Positions 20,053 through 28,377 of a DNA stretch of 64,000 bases are shown in pieces. Made by a program: the position numbers and the translations under genes. Below the pieces are notes generated by a model. It made no database searches. It was not told the DNA's origin and saw only the letters and a list, made by a program, of their open reading frames with translations. Source of the DNA: Methylotenera sp. GTDB taxonomy: Bacteria; Pseudomonadota; Gammaproteobacteria; Burkholderiales; Methylophilaceae. The DNA lies in assembly GCA_013141075.1 (NCBI GenBank), contig JABFRQ010000001.1, forward strand, positions 62,001-126,000. The letters are read 5' to 3'. Numbering within the stretch: position 1 is the first letter of the stretch; each line of letters starts with the position of its first letter.

Positions 20053-20936
20053 AACTGCACCTCTTCTTTTAACATGCGTAACAAATATTGCCCGTAACCA
20101 TTTTTTGCCAGTGGCTGGGCTAGCTTTTCAACTTGCTCGGCATTGATAAAACCTTTGCGATAGGCAATTTCTTCGGGGCAACAGACTTTTAAACCTTGCC
20201 TGTGTTCAATAGTTTGAATAAAATTGCTAGCTTCAATCAAGCTCTCATGCGTGCCAGTATCTAGCCAAGCATAGCCGCGACCCATAATTTCTACATTCAA
20301 TTGTTCTCGCTCAAGGTAAATACGATTCAAGTCGGTGATTTCCAACTCGCCACGTGCCGATGGTTTGAGGTTTGCAGCAATATCTACCACTTGATTATCG
20401 TAAAAATATAAGCCAGTCACAGCATAATTGCTTTTGGGAACCAATGGCTTTTCCTCTAAACTTGTTGCGCGGCCTTGTTTATCAAAGGCCACTACGCCGT
20501 AGCGCTCTGGGTCTTGCACGCGGTAAGCAAATACCGTTGCGCCTGTTTTTCGGGCATCGGCTTGCTCCAACTGCATGTGTAAGTCATGTCCGTAAAAAAT
20601 ATTATCCCCCAAAACTAAGGCACTAGGGTTATTGCCAACAAATTCTTTACCTATAATAAACGCCTGTGCAAGGCCATCTGGACTCGGTTGTACGGCGTAT
20701 TCTAAATTCAAACCCCAGTCACTACCATCACCAAGCAATTGCTGAAAACGCGGCGTATCTTGAGGGGTAGAGATAATTAAAATATCGCGCATGCCAGCCA
20801 ACAGTAAAGTGCTGAGTGGATAGTAAATCATCGGCTTATCGTAAATAGGCAGCAGCTGTTTTGAAACCACCTTGGTTACTGGATAAAGCCGTGTACCAGA
20901 GCCTCCTGCGAGGATAATGCCTTTACGTTGGGTCAT
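20049..20936 (-). CDS. rfbA: Glucose-1-phosphate thymidylyltransferase
   Basis: Makes dTDP-glucose from glucose 1-phosphate and dTTP, the first step toward dTDP-rhamnose. The nucleotide-binding signature [16 protein letters not shown] is at residues 6-20. The length of 295 aa is normal, and the C-terminal allosteric region is complete. It follows rfbD by 23 bases and overlaps rfbC by four. Confidence 0.97.
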   Translation of the reverse strand: MTQRKGIILAGGSGTRLYPVTKVVSKQLLPIYDKPMIYYPLSTLLLAGMRDILIISTPQDTPRFQQLLGDGSDWGLNLEYAVQPSPDGLAQAFIIGKEFVGNNPSALVLGDNIFYGHDLHMQLEQADARKTGATVFAYRVQDPERYGVVAFDKQGRATSLEEKPLVPKSNYAVTGLYFYDNQVVDIAANLKPSARGELEITDLNRIYLEREQLNVEIMGRGYAWLDTGTHESLIEASNFIQTIEHRQGLKVCCPEEIAYRKGFINAEQVEKLAQPLAKNGYGQYLLRMLKEEVQF

Positions 20937-20959
20937 ATTTTTCTCTTATTTTTGAAGTG

Positions 20960-21862
20960 TTATTTCTGTAAAATTTCAGCTAGCATACGCGTCACACCGC
21001 TTTGCCAATCAGGTAAGTTTAAGTTAAAAGCATCACGCAGCTTACTGGTATTTAAGCGAGAATTCAAAGGCCGTTTAGCTGGCGTGGGGAAAGCGCTAGT
21101 CGGCACGGGCGCAATTGCCTCTGGCGCCACTTTAATATCAAGGCCATGTTCACGTGCATAATCAATCACAAAATTAGCGTAACCGTGCCAAGTGGTTTGT
21201 CCGCCTGCTACAAGATGATACAAGCCACAAACTTCTGGGCGTTGCATCGCGGTGCGGATGGCATGTGCAGTCACATCTGCCAACAAATCTGCGCCAGTCG
21301 GTGCGCCAACTTGGTCGTTAATCACCTTCAATGCATCGCGCTCTTGCGCAAGTTTTAGCATGGTTTTAGCGAAGTTCCCGCCACGCGCCGCGTAAACCCA
21401 GCTTGTACGAAAAATTAAGTGCTGGCAACCTGAAGCAATAATCGCCGCTTCACCCGCCAATTTAGATTTTCCATATACGCTTAACGGTGCGGTAGCATCC
21501 GACTCCAGCCAAGGCGTTTCGCCTGTACCATCAAACACATAATCAGTAGAATAATGCACTAGTAAGGCGCCAATACGCTTAGCTTCTTGCGCTAAAACGC
21601 CAGGTGCTAACGCGTTAATCATGTGTACCAATTCAGGCTCGCTTTCTGCCTTATCTACCGCCGTATGCGCAGCTGCATTCACAATCACATTTGGCGCAAC
21701 CACGCGAATCGTTTGCGCCAAGCCCTCAAGATTAGTTAAATCGCCACACATCTCTTGGTTGTTAGCACCCAACACCACAACCTCACCCAAAGGCGCAAGG
21801 CTACGTTGCAGCTCCCAACCCACTTGACCATTTTTACCCAAAAGAAGAATTTTCATGCCCAT
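20960..21862 (-). CDS. rfbD: dTDP-4-dehydrorhamnose reductase
   Basis: A short-chain dehydrogenase (extended type) that makes dTDP-L-rhamnose with NAD(P)H, the last step of the pathway. The Rossmann motif GKNGQVGWEL opens the protein, and the catalytic YGKSK is in LSVYGKSKLAGE; STDYVFDG is the family signature. The start is either the ATG at 21862 or the one six bases later (MKILLLGK); no good ribosome site distinguishes them. It is the first gene of rfbDAC; the fourth pathway gene, rfbB, is not in the window. Confidence 0.95.
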   Translation of the reverse strand: MGMKILLLGKNGQVGWELQRSLAPLGEVVVLGANNQEMCGDLTNLEGLAQTIRVVAPNVIVNAAAHTAVDKAESEPELVHMINALAPGVLAQEAKRIGALLVHYSTDYVFDGTGETPWLESDATAPLSVYGKSKLAGEAAIIASGCQHLIFRTSWVYAARGGNFAKTMLKLAQERDALKVINDQVGAPTGADLLADVTAHAIRTAMQRPEVCGLYHLVAGGQTTWHGYANFVIDYAREHGLDIKVAPEAIAPVPTSAFPTPAKRPLNSRLNTSKLRDAFNLNLPDWQSGVTRMLAEILQK

Positions 21863-21945
21863 GATTATACTATAACGAGTTTCAACAAAACGCTAAAACC
21901 CAACCAACAATAGCTTGCCAAATAGAGTTTTACAAAAATTTGCAC

Positions 21946-21951
21946 TATAAT
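21946..21951 (+). promoter_or_regulatory. -10 box of the tRNA-Ser gene
   Basis: A perfect TATAAT followed by the GC-rich stretch GCGCC, the discriminator type seen in stringently controlled stable-RNA promoters, 25 bases before the tRNA. The -35 element is weak or unclear. Confidence 0.65.
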
Positions 21952-21976
21952 GCGCCAGCTTTAGAAATATCATTAG

Positions 21977-22067
21977 GAAGGGTGGATGAGCGGTTTAAGT
22001 CGCACGCCTGGAAAGCGTGTTTAGGTGAATAACTTAACGCGGGTTCGAATCCCGCCTCTTCCGCCAA
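21977..22067 (+). tRNA. tRNA-Ser (anticodon GGA)
   Basis: A 91-base class II tRNA with CCA encoded. The acceptor GGAAGGG pairs with CTCTTCC (one G-U pair), the discriminator is G, and the anticodon stem CACGC/GCGTG encloses CTGGAAA, so the anticodon is GGA, reading UCC and UCU. A long variable arm and the T loop GGTTCGAATCCC are present. It is followed by a bidirectional terminator shared with ssrA. Confidence 0.96.
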
Positions 22068-22110
22068 GAATTCTATTCTTTGTAAAAGAATTTGATGAAA
22101 TTAAACAATA

Positions 22111-22142
22111 AAAAAGCCACCTATTTTTAGGTGGCTTTTTTA
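22111..22142. terminator. Bidirectional terminator between tRNA-Ser and ssrA
   Basis: GCCACCT (22116-22122) pairs with AGGTGGC (22129-22135), with A-run and T-run on the two sides. It serves the tRNA on the plus strand and the tmRNA on the minus strand. Confidence 0.9.
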
Positions 22143-22147
22143 TTATT

Positions 22148-22514
22148 TGGTGGAGCTGGGGGGAATCGAACCCCCGTCCGCAAATCCTCCACAGACAGTT
22201 CTACATACTTAGCCTTGTTGTTTAATTTAACGTGCAACACACCAACAGACAAGCAGTTTGCACGCGAGCTACCTTAAGGTTAATGATGTATTAAGTGGCC
22301 CAATACAACACGTATCCCGTGTATATGACACTACGTATGGGTTTCCCCAATCCAACCCACGGGAGAGCTGGTGTAGCGTCCAGCAGGATTAAGCTGCTAG
22401 AGAGTAAGTTTCGTCGTTTGCGACTATACTTGTTTCAGCTGTATTTACGAGGTAATCTGAGCCTCGGTATGCCCTGCGCTGCTTTGTAACCCACGTCGAA
22501 ACCTGGTCAGCCCC
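22148..22514 (-). ncRNA. ssrA: Transfer-messenger RNA
   Basis: A 367-base tmRNA that rescues stalled ribosomes and tags their peptides. The ends form an alanine-type acceptor: GGGGCTG pairs with CAGCTCC with G3-U70, then ACCA. The T arm GGGGGTTCGATTCCCCC is perfect. The tag frame (22389-22421, minus) reads ANDETYSLAA then TAA, so the tag is (A)ANDETYSLAA. A TATAAT box lies at 22579-22584 on the minus strand, about 65 bases before the mature 5' end, suggesting a precursor trimmed by RNase P. smpB, its protein partner, is 2.8 kb away. Confidence 0.98.
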
Positions 22515-22626
22515 AAATCAGTATTGCTATGACTTACAAAACTTGTCTAAAGTTCACATAGAGTTCTGCAAGCCGTGAATTATACGCTGATTTAGTTTAA
22601 ACATCCTACCTTATGCTTTTATAGTT

Positions 22627-22679
22627 AAAACCACTGCCCTGCAAGCCGCACCAGCATTGGCTTGCAGGGCAGTGGTTTT
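22627..22679. repeat. Dispersed palindrome, family A (copy 2), 21-bp perfect arms
   Basis: A perfect inverted repeat: arms 22627-22647 and 22659-22679 (core CTGCCCTGCAAGCC), loop GCACCAGCATT of 11 bases. It lies in the gap between ssrA and marR. Confidence 0.9.
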
Positions 22680-22735
22680 CAGTAATAAACGCGCGTATAC
22701 ATGAAGCACAAAATTAGCCAATTGATAAAAGTCAC

Positions 22736-22783
22736 TTGACTTTAGTTCTAATCAGTACGATTATTAGTCCTAATTAGAACTAA
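22736..22783 (+). promoter_or_regulatory. Promoter and overlapping operator of the marR-yceI cluster
   Basis: TTGACT (22736-22741) and GATTAT (22759-22764) are 17 bases apart, a plausible sigma-70 promoter. Overlapping them is a perfect 11-base inverted repeat, TTAGTTCTAAT (22742-22752) and ATTAGAACTAA (22773-22783), and a second inner palindrome ATTAG-TC-CTAAT (22763-22774). This is the expected form of a MarR-type operator, so the regulator probably represses its own transcript. Confidence 0.7.
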
Positions 22784-22794
22784 GTGAGCGCTTA

Positions 22795-23226
22795 ATGGAA
22801 TTTTTACCTTTACTCAGAGAAATTGTTAAAAGCTACCAAGCGTTTGATAATTACTCAGCGCCGCATATTAAATCGATGGATTTAACTCCCCCGCAGTTTG
22901 ATGTGATTGCCACTTTGGGCAACCAGCCGCCCATGACTTGCAAATCTTTGGGTGATAAAACACTGATTACCAAAGGCACGCTCACAGGCATTCTTGACCG
23001 CTTAGAAATAAAAGGCATGATTGAAAGAAAAGCGAATGAAGAAGATGCGCGCAGCCAAAAAATCGCGCTCACCACTGCTGGGCAAGCCATTTTTGAACAC
23101 ACTTTCCCTACACACATGCAGCATTTAGAAAAAGCATTTAAGCAATTATCGCCACAACAAATGGTAGATTTAACCAGTGCACTGAAGCAACTTAGAGAAT
23201 CTATAGAAAAACTTGCAACACACTAA
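22795..23226 (+). CDS. MarR family transcriptional regulator
   Basis: A 143-residue winged-helix dimeric regulator. The wHTH covers about residues 30-100 with GDKTLITKGTLTGILDRLEIKGMIERK as recognition helix and start of wing, and EEDARSQKIALTTAG as the wing signature (the DxR of the family is DAR). It lies 12 bases downstream of its presumed operator and 42 bases before a YceI gene in the same direction. No conserved redox Cys is present at the N-terminus, so sensing may be through a small ligand; the ligand is unknown. Confidence 0.9.
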   Translation: MEFLPLLREIVKSYQAFDNYSAPHIKSMDLTPPQFDVIATLGNQPPMTCKSLGDKTLITKGTLTGILDRLEIKGMIERKANEEDARSQKIALTTAGQAIFEHTFPTHMQHLEKAFKQLSPQQMVDLTSALKQLRESIEKLATH

Positions 23227-23268
23227 TTTTTAACACTTTAACGCGTAATTTTAAAAAAAGGAGTAATC

Positions 23269-23832
23269 ATGAAACGTACTATTTTAATCGGCCTTAGCTT
23301 AATTTCAGGCGCCGCCCTAGCTGCACCAGAAACCTATGTCATTGACACCAACCACAGCAAACCTCGCTTTTCATACAATCACTTTGGCTATTCAACGCAA
23401 ATGAGCCGTTTTGACAAAGTTTCAGGAAAAATTGTGTTAGATAAAGAAGCCAAACAAGGTTCGATGAACGTAATTATTGACACAACTTCAGTCAACACAG
23501 GCTTTGCGCTGTTTAACGAGCATATTCAAGCAGCCGATTTTTTTGATACCGCTAAATTCCCAACCGCCACATTTACATCAAACAAATTGAATTTTAATGC
23601 GGATAAACTTGCAACAATAGACGGCACGCTCACTATTAAAGGCATCAGCAAACCCGTAACATTAACCGTAACCTCATTTATGTGCATGCCGCACCCAATG
23701 AAGAAAAAAGACGCATGCGGCGCCAACGCAAGCGTGGTGGTGAAACGCAGCGACTTTAATATGGCCAAAAACGTGCCTTATGTGGGCGATGAAGTGACTA
23801 TAGATTTACCAGTTGAAGCCGTAAAAGAATAA
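23269..23832 (+). CDS. YceI family periplasmic protein (first copy)
   Basis: A lipocalin-like beta-barrel thought to bind isoprenoid or fatty-acid-like molecules in the periplasm. A clear signal peptide ends at ...GAALA|APETY (about residue 19). The family core DTNHSKPRFSYNHFGYS, then TAKFPTATF and DGTLTIKGISKPV is present; 187 aa is normal. It carries GGAG ten bases before the ATG. It is the middle gene of marR-yceI-CDGSH and likely under the MarR operator. A second YceI gene lies at 47.2-47.8 kb; the two are diverged. Confidence 0.93.
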   Translation: MKRTILIGLSLISGAALAAPETYVIDTNHSKPRFSYNHFGYSTQMSRFDKVSGKIVLDKEAKQGSMNVIIDTTSVNTGFALFNEHIQAADFFDTAKFPTATFTSNKLNFNADKLATIDGTLTIKGISKPVTLTVTSFMCMPHPMKKKDACGANASVVVKRSDFNMAKNVPYVGDEVTIDLPVEAVKE

Positions 23833-23858
23833 CTCACACAACAATTAAGGAGCAACAA

Positions 23859-24095
23859 ATGAAAGCAGAAATCCCACAAACATCGCCCTACGCAGTTGAA
23901 GTAGAAGCAGGCAAAAGCTACTATTGGTGCTCATGCGGCAAAAGCAAAAACCAACCATTTTGCGATGGTGCGCATCAGGCCTCAAGCTTTACGCCAGTGG
24001 AATACAAAGCGACAGAAAGTAAAACGGTATATTTTTGCGGCTGCAAACAAACCGCAAACCAACCCTTATGCGACGGCGCGCATAGCAAACTGTAA
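23859..24095 (+). CDS. Double CDGSH iron-sulfur domain protein
   Basis: A 78-residue soluble protein with two CDGSH-type motifs, each C-x-C-x...-CDGAH: YWCSCGKSKNQPFCDGAH and YFCGCKQTANQPLCDGAH. Each should bind a 2Fe-2S cluster through three cysteines and one histidine. Such small double-motif proteins belong to the mitoNEET-like class without a membrane anchor. An AAGGAG ribosome site precedes it, and it starts 26 bases after the YceI gene, so it is likely in that operon. Physiological role unknown; redox or cluster transfer is a fair guess. Confidence 0.92.
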   Translation: MKAEIPQTSPYAVEVEAGKSYYWCSCGKSKNQPFCDGAHQASSFTPVEYKATESKTVYFCGCKQTANQPLCDGAHSKL

Positions 24096-24119
24096 AAGGT
24101 TTTGAAGTTAGTTGTGACG

Positions 24120-24146
24120 GTGCGCAAAATGAATAATTTTGCGCAC
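24120..24146 (+). terminator. Terminator after the CDGSH gene
   Basis: GTGCGCAAAAT and ATTTTGCGCAC form an 11-base-pair perfect stem around GAATA, followed by TTTACATTT. It closes the marR-yceI-CDGSH cluster. Confidence 0.75.
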
Positions 24147-24175
24147 TTTACATTTGCCACTTCATTGTAATAAGA

Positions 24176-24217
24176 ATGCCCTGCGAGGCGCATAGATACT
24201 GGCTCGCAGGGCAGTGT
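24176..24217. repeat. Dispersed palindrome, family A (copy 3)
   Basis: ATGCCCTGCGAGGC, loop GCATAGATACT (offset by one base), GGCTCGCAGGGCA. It lies between the CDGSH gene and the NERD gene, which converge. Confidence 0.85.
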
Positions 24218-24308
24218 TTTGATAATTAATTGCGCATACGTGAGAATACTTGCTTCAGACTTCGTTAGCAGGGTGTGCAAGGTAAAGCCTTTTGCACAGT
24301 CTACGACT

Positions 24309-25205
24309 CTACTGGGATTTTTTATTAGAATAAGCTTGCGGCTTAACATTCCTACTGCATTGCTCTAGCTGATGAGCAATCTGAATAATAAGTTTATCAC
24401 TCAGTTTTTGACCTCTTGCGCCATTAAAATAACCAGCCGAATTTTTGCCGTTAATGATAGCAACTTCGCCTCTACCTTCAGTAAACCAACCTGGAATCGC
24501 CAATACAGGCTTTACCTCTACAGACTCACCCACAGCGGCACTTAACCATTTTTGCAATGAAATAGCTTGGCGCTTAGCTTGCTCTATTGGCTCAATCTCA
24601 ACTTTGTTTGGAAAAATAAGTTGTGTGCCATCATACTTAACTTTAAACTCAACTTTGCCTCCCTTTTGCACAAGCTTAGAGCGGCCTTTAGTTTCCACTG
24701 CAAATACGCCACTAGCACCAATCACCACATGGTCAATATTGTAATCATCGGCACTATTATTCAAGTGAACATCATGAAAAACAAAGTAACCCTCACGCAT
24801 TAAGCTATTAAGCTCCTGCCCCACAGCCAACTCTGCGTCATAGCCTAATTGTAGCTTGCTACGTACTTGTGCTAGTTGGGCTAACTTATAAGCAAAAAAC
24901 AACGTAAAACTTAAACCTACAATTGCAAAGATAATTGCATTCGCTACAGATTGATTACTTTGTAAATAAAACGTATAACTGAACAAAGGCGCAACTACCA
25001 AAACCGTCAAATAAGCATCAATGTCTACACTTTTACTTTCTAGTTGTTCTGTTAATGATTCACCAGGACTCCTCAATAAATCGACATTGATAGGATTTTT
25101 GCGTTTTTCATTCATGCGTTTTCTTGTGTAAACAATATACCCCACCACAAGCCCCATTGGCGCGATAACGAGTGCTAGCGGAATTACGAAATTTAGTAAT
25201 TGCAT
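24309..25205 (-). CDS. NERD-domain membrane protein
   Basis: A 298-residue protein with an N-terminal membrane helix (about 5-25), two more near 65-105, and a NERD (nuclease-related) domain from about 125 to 235 holding GYDAELAVGQEL, then NIDHVVIGASGVFAVETKGR, the usual Glu/Asp...Glu-x-Lys pattern of the PD-(D/E)XK fold. The last part (GAR GQKLSDKLIIQIAHQLE) is typical of bacterial NERD proteins. Substrate and role are unknown. It stands alone between smpB and a convergent cluster. Confidence 0.85.
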   Translation of the reverse strand: MQLLNFVIPLALVIAPMGLVVGYIVYTRKRMNEKRKNPINVDLLRSPGESLTEQLESKSVDIDAYLTVLVVAPLFSYTFYLQSNQSVANAIIFAIVGLSFTLFFAYKLAQLAQVRSKLQLGYDAELAVGQELNSLMREGYFVFHDVHLNNSADDYNIDHVVIGASGVFAVETKGRSKLVQKGGKVEFKVKYDGTQLIFPNKVEIEPIEQAKRQAISLQKWLSAAVGESVEVKPVLAIPGWFTEGRGEVAIINGKNSAGYFNGARGQKLSDKLIIQIAHQLEQCSRNVKPQAYSNKKSQ

Positions 25206-25287
25206 GGTTTATTTTTCTTTAATTAAGCACTTACAGTGCTTTTAGTTTGGGTGTTGCTGCTATATTTCACAGAGATAAAACGTAAAC

Positions 25288-25737
25288 CTACTTATTATGC
25301 GCCCGCATAATTCTGCCTTTTTCTCTATCCCAATCGCGTTCTTTTTCGGTGTCGCGTTTGTCGTGTTGTTTTTTGCCTTTGGCTAGGCCTATTTGTACTT
25401 TTACGCGGCCTTTTGAAAAGTGCATGTCTAGCGGCACAATGGTGTAGCCCGCGCGCTCTACTTTGGCAATCATTTTTATAATTTCTTCATTATGAAGCAA
25501 TAGCTTACGCGTTCTAATGGCATCTGGGCGCACGTGGGTTGAGGCGGCGCCTAAGGGCGTTACATGGCAGCCAATTAAATAGATTTCGCCGCGCTGAATT
25601 ATCACGTAAGCTTCTTTAATGTTCACGCGGTTATCACGGATGGCTTTGACTTCCCAGCCTTCTAACACTACGCCTGCTTCGTATTTGTCTTCAATAAAGT
25701 AGTCAAAAAAGGCTTTTTTATTTTGTGCAATGCTCAT
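25288..25737 (-). CDS. smpB: SsrA-binding protein
   Basis: Binds the tRNA-like domain of tmRNA and brings it to stalled ribosomes. An OB-fold begins [29 protein letters not shown]; the basic tail [26 protein letters not shown] is the family's C-terminus that inserts in the ribosome. The length of 149 aa is normal. It is divergent from ratA, the common smpB/ratA arrangement, and 2.8 kb from ssrA. Confidence 0.97.
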   Translation of the reverse strand: MSIAQNKKAFFDYFIEDKYEAGVVLEGWEVKAIRDNRVNIKEAYVIIQRGEIYLIGCHVTPLGAASTHVRPDAIRTRKLLLHNEEIIKMIAKVERAGYTIVPLDMHFSKGRVKVQIGLAKGKKQHDKRDTEKERDWDREKGRIMRAHNK

Positions 25738-25801
25738 AAAACTTAATATTTCTTGGTGAATGGCTTAAAATGTCATTTTACTCTAGTTATTAGTGATTGT
25801 T

Positions 25802-25870
25802 CGTCATTCTCGTGCAAGCGGTAACTCACGTTGCAATTCAAAATGGATCCCCGCTTGCGCGAGGATGACG
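25802..25870. repeat. Dispersed palindrome, family C (GTCATTCnCG type)
   Basis: CGTCATTCTCGTGCAAGCG and CGCTTGCGCGAGGATGACG form the ends of an imperfect inverted repeat, with TTCAAAATGGAT between. It lies in the smpB/ratA divergent gap. Related copies occur near 32950 and 52820. Confidence 0.75.
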
Positions 25871-25905
25871 GCGACAGATAAATAGTTTAACTTGATAAGG
25901 CACGC

Positions 25906-26355
25906 ATGGCGCAAGTTCAAAAAACGGTTCTAATTCATCACTCCGCAAGCCGCATGTATGCGCTGGTGGACGATGTGACTCTGTACCCTGAGTTTTTGCC
26001 TTGGTGCGGCGGCGTTGATTTAATTCAGCAAGACGTTGGTACTACCATCGCCACGCTGCATATTGCGTACCGTGGCATACACCAAAAATTTACCACTGAA
26101 AACCATAAAACTTTTCCTAATTTAATGAAAATAATCCTAGTGGACGGGCCATTTAAGCATTTAGATGGCACTTGGCGCTTTATAGAATTAAATGAAGATG
26201 CGTGTAAAATTGAGTTTATGCTCAATTATGAGTTTACTAATAGCATTTTAGATAAACTCATTGCGCCTGTTTTTAGCCACATTACCAGCACGTTTGTAGA
26301 TAACTTTGTCGCACGCGCCGATGTGGTTTACAGCACCAATAAGGATTCAAAATGA
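25906..26355 (+). CDS. ratA: RatA / COQ10-type START-like protein
   Basis: A 149-residue protein of the polyketide cyclase/START fold. It begins VQKTVLIHHSASRMYALVDDVTLYPEFLPWCGG, the standard start of the RatA/PasT/COQ10 group. In E. coli RatA was described as a ribosome-association toxin, while eukaryotic relatives bind coenzyme Q; which applies here is not known. It is divergent from smpB and overlaps the next gene, rnfH, by four bases. Confidence 0.92.
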   Translation: MAQVQKTVLIHHSASRMYALVDDVTLYPEFLPWCGGVDLIQQDVGTTIATLHIAYRGIHQKFTTENHKTFPNLMKIILVDGPFKHLDGTWRFIELNEDACKIEFMLNYEFTNSILDKLIAPVFSHITSTFVDNFVARADVVYSTNKDSK

Positions 26356-26678
26356 ATGCCACAGAAATGATTGTAGAAGTTGCTTATGCGTTGCCGCACG
26401 AGCAGCTAATTGTGCCGATTAAAGTGAACAATGGCATTACCGCCGAGCAAGCCATTAAAGCCTCTGGCATGTTGGCTAAGTTTCCTGAAATTGATTTAGC
26501 TGTAAATAAAATTGGCGTTTTTGGCAAGCTCACCAAGCTAGATACGCCCTTGCGCCATTTAGACCGCGTAGAGATTTATCGCCCGCTGATTGCAGACCCA
26601 AAAGAAGTGCGCAAACAACGTGCAGAAGAAGGTAAGGTGATGAAAAAAGGCGGTGGGGATGCACCGCCTGAGGCTTAA
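26352..26678 (+). CDS. rnfH: RnfH family ubiquitin-like protein
   Basis: A 108-residue small protein with a ubiquitin-like beta-grasp domain. It begins MIVEVAYALPHEQLIVPIKV and contains GVFGKLTKLDTPLRHLDRVEIYRPLIADPKEVRK, the typical RnfH/RatB core. It overlaps ratA by four bases (ATGA). In E. coli it is the partner gene of ratA; its biochemical role is unclear. The C-terminal tail is short and charged. Confidence 0.92.
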   Translation: MNATEMIVEVAYALPHEQLIVPIKVNNGITAEQAIKASGMLAKFPEIDLAVNKIGVFGKLTKLDTPLRHLDRVEIYRPLIADPKEVRKQRAEEGKVMKKGGGDAPPEA

Positions 26679-26711
26679 TTTATTAGACCTAATTGAGTTA
26701 GCCTAGGCTAA

Positions 26712-27245
26712 TTATTCGCAAAATTTATCAACATCTTTTTGCGCTTGTACTTTACCTTCGGCAATATCTTTATCACCCAAATAACTGCGCTCGCCATTTT
26801 CATTGGTTTTAGAGATTCTGCCACCGTTAGCGTAAGTAGCTAAGTTTGATTTAGAAATTTTACAGTTTTCTTCTTTAACTTTTAATTCAGCTTGTTTGGC
26901 TTCGTCTGCTTTTTTTGTGGTTTCAGCATCTTTACCGCGCTTGGCTGCGGCTTCGTCTTTATTTGATGCGCCTTCCTCACCTGTTTTTACGCCTTGGCGC
27001 GCTTTTGCAGCTGCGGCCTTATCTTTATTCATTGCGGCCGTCGCGTTGCCTTCAACCTCTGCCAATGGCGGTAAGCCTGTAGGTTTGTTTAATTTTTTAC
27101 CATGAAATGCTTCTTGCTTTACGTTTGATGGCGGCGGTACATCGCTATAGCGCACTACGCCGTTTTTATCTTTCCATTTGTAAATTTCTGCGGTTGCTAA
27201 AGTTGGCAACATGATGGCGCATAGCAATAAAATTCGTAATTTCAT
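26712..27245 (-). CDS. DUF4124 secreted protein
   Basis: A 177-residue periplasmic protein. A signal peptide (MKLRILLLCAIMLPTLATA, cleavage about residue 19) leads into EIYKWKDKNGVVRYSDVPPP, the DUF4124 signature that resembles a small beta-domain. The rest is a low-complexity Ala/Lys/Glu-rich helix (about 65-125) with likely coiled-coil, then a short C-terminal part with two Cys. Role unknown. It faces the rnfH gene, ends converging. Confidence 0.85.
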   Translation of the reverse strand: MKLRILLLCAIMLPTLATAEIYKWKDKNGVVRYSDVPPPSNVKQEAFHGKKLNKPTGLPPLAEVEGNATAAMNKDKAAAAKARQGVKTGEEGASNKDEAAAKRGKDAETTKKADEAKQAELKVKEENCKISKSNLATYANGGRISKTNENGERSYLGDKDIAEGKVQAQKDVDKFCE

Positions 27246-27526
27246 GGGTAATCCTTTTGTTTTTTAGCTTGGTAAAATAATAGTATTGCCTGTTAAAAAT
27301 TCAAGCAAGCCTTTTATGGTTAAACATAGTAAAAATTTACCACATAAAAATATTCAAGATTATTTATTAACCTCTGCAACGTGCAACGAAATAGCTGTAA
27401 CGAGCGTTGACAAGCCAATCTCAACGCCTTTAACTAAGTAAAATCGCTAGATAGTAATTCATGGCTCAAAATCAGACATGCAAAATGCATTGTCGACTTA
27501 AGCTAGGTGGGGGAAATTTTTAATGC

Positions 27527-28300
27527 TTAAACATCCAACTTAACGCGGTACACGTAAGCATCACCCCTAAACGCGCCTTCAACATACTCAATTAACTTGC
27601 TCTCACCAGAAAAAGTGCGGCGCTTCATAAACAAGCAAGGTGAGCTTGCAGTAAAACCAAAGGTTTTTGTTTCAATTTCTGAGCTCATCATTGCTTCAAT
27701 GGTTTGCTCTGCCCAGCTTAGCTTGATTTTGCAAACATCTTGCAAATAAGTATAAATTGAACCGCTGGTGTCCCAATCTGCCAATTTTGGCGCTACACCT
27801 AAGTCAAACCAAGCCACTTCACGGCTCATTGGCACACCATCAGCCAAGCGTACACGCACTAATCTTAAAAATGACGCATTTGATGGACGCTCAAAAATAG
27901 AGGCGATAGTTCTATCAGACACTATTTCATGGCTTTCTAACCTTGTAGATGGCGTCATGCCTAATTCTTGCATTTCTTCAGTAAAGTCTTTTAGCTTGCC
28001 CATAGGCGCGCTTACCGTTGGCGGGTTATTCACAGAAGTACCACCACGGCCATTAGCATTTAGCAAGCCCGCATGGCGTAATTCATCGTAGCAACGCTTA
28101 ATGGTGGTGCGGCTTAAATTAAGCGCATCGGCTAAATCTCGCTCAGAAGGCAAGCCCAAACCATGACCAATTTCGCCCGCTTCTATCAAGCCTTCAATAT
28201 GACGTATGAGCTGCTTGTAATATGGCTCTGACGTTTTATCGTCAATGCTTAATCTATCAATCATTTCACGCACTGATAATTTCTGTCTTCTGTCTTTCAT
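27527..28300 (-). CDS. GntR/HutC family regulator
   Basis: A 257-residue regulator: an N-terminal winged helix (about 20-90) with the GntR signature GLPSERDLADALNLSRTTIKRCYDELRHAGLL, then a UTRA ligand-binding domain (about 105-250) with RLVRVRLADGVPMSREVAWFDL. The ligand cannot be told from sequence. Three copies of ACCTTA lie 10-80 bases upstream (28310, 28349, 28372) and could be part of its operator. The gene it faces across the gap is the secreted GlcG-like gene at 28567, a possible target. Confidence 0.9.
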   Translation of the reverse strand: MKDRRQKLSVREMIDRLSIDDKTSEPYYKQLIRHIEGLIEAGEIGHGLGLPSERDLADALNLSRTTIKRCYDELRHAGLLNANGRGGTSVNNPPTVSAPMGKLKDFTEEMQELGMTPSTRLESHEIVSDRTIASIFERPSNASFLRLVRVRLADGVPMSREVAWFDLGVAPKLADWDTSGSIYTYLQDVCKIKLSWAEQTIEAMMSSEIETKTFGFTASSPCLFMKRRTFSGESKLIEYVEGAFRGDAYVYRVKLDV

Positions 28301-28309
28301 AGGTTTATG

Positions 28310-28377
28310 ACCTTAATATTACACACAAATGGATATGACACTTTTTATACCTTAAAAGTTTTACTGTAAAGACCTTA
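28310..28377. promoter_or_regulatory. Three ACCTTA repeats before the GntR gene
   Basis: ACCTTA occurs at 28310-28315, 28349-28354 and 28372-28377 in the AT-rich gap upstream of the regulator. The spacing is not constant in helical turns, so this is a weak operator candidate. Confidence 0.3.

Noticed and set aside
22140..22520. 64-residue plus-strand frame over the tmRNA
   Set aside because: The region is a structured RNA with acceptor, T arm and tag frame; the open frame is accidental.
25906..26678. ratA-rnfH as a new toxin-antitoxin system
   Set aside because: This pair is common next to smpB and bamE-like genes in proteobacteria; the arrangement is ordinary.
27246..27526. 281-base gap between the DUF4124 and GntR genes
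   Set aside because: AT-rich, with no clear repeat, terminator or small gene that I can support.
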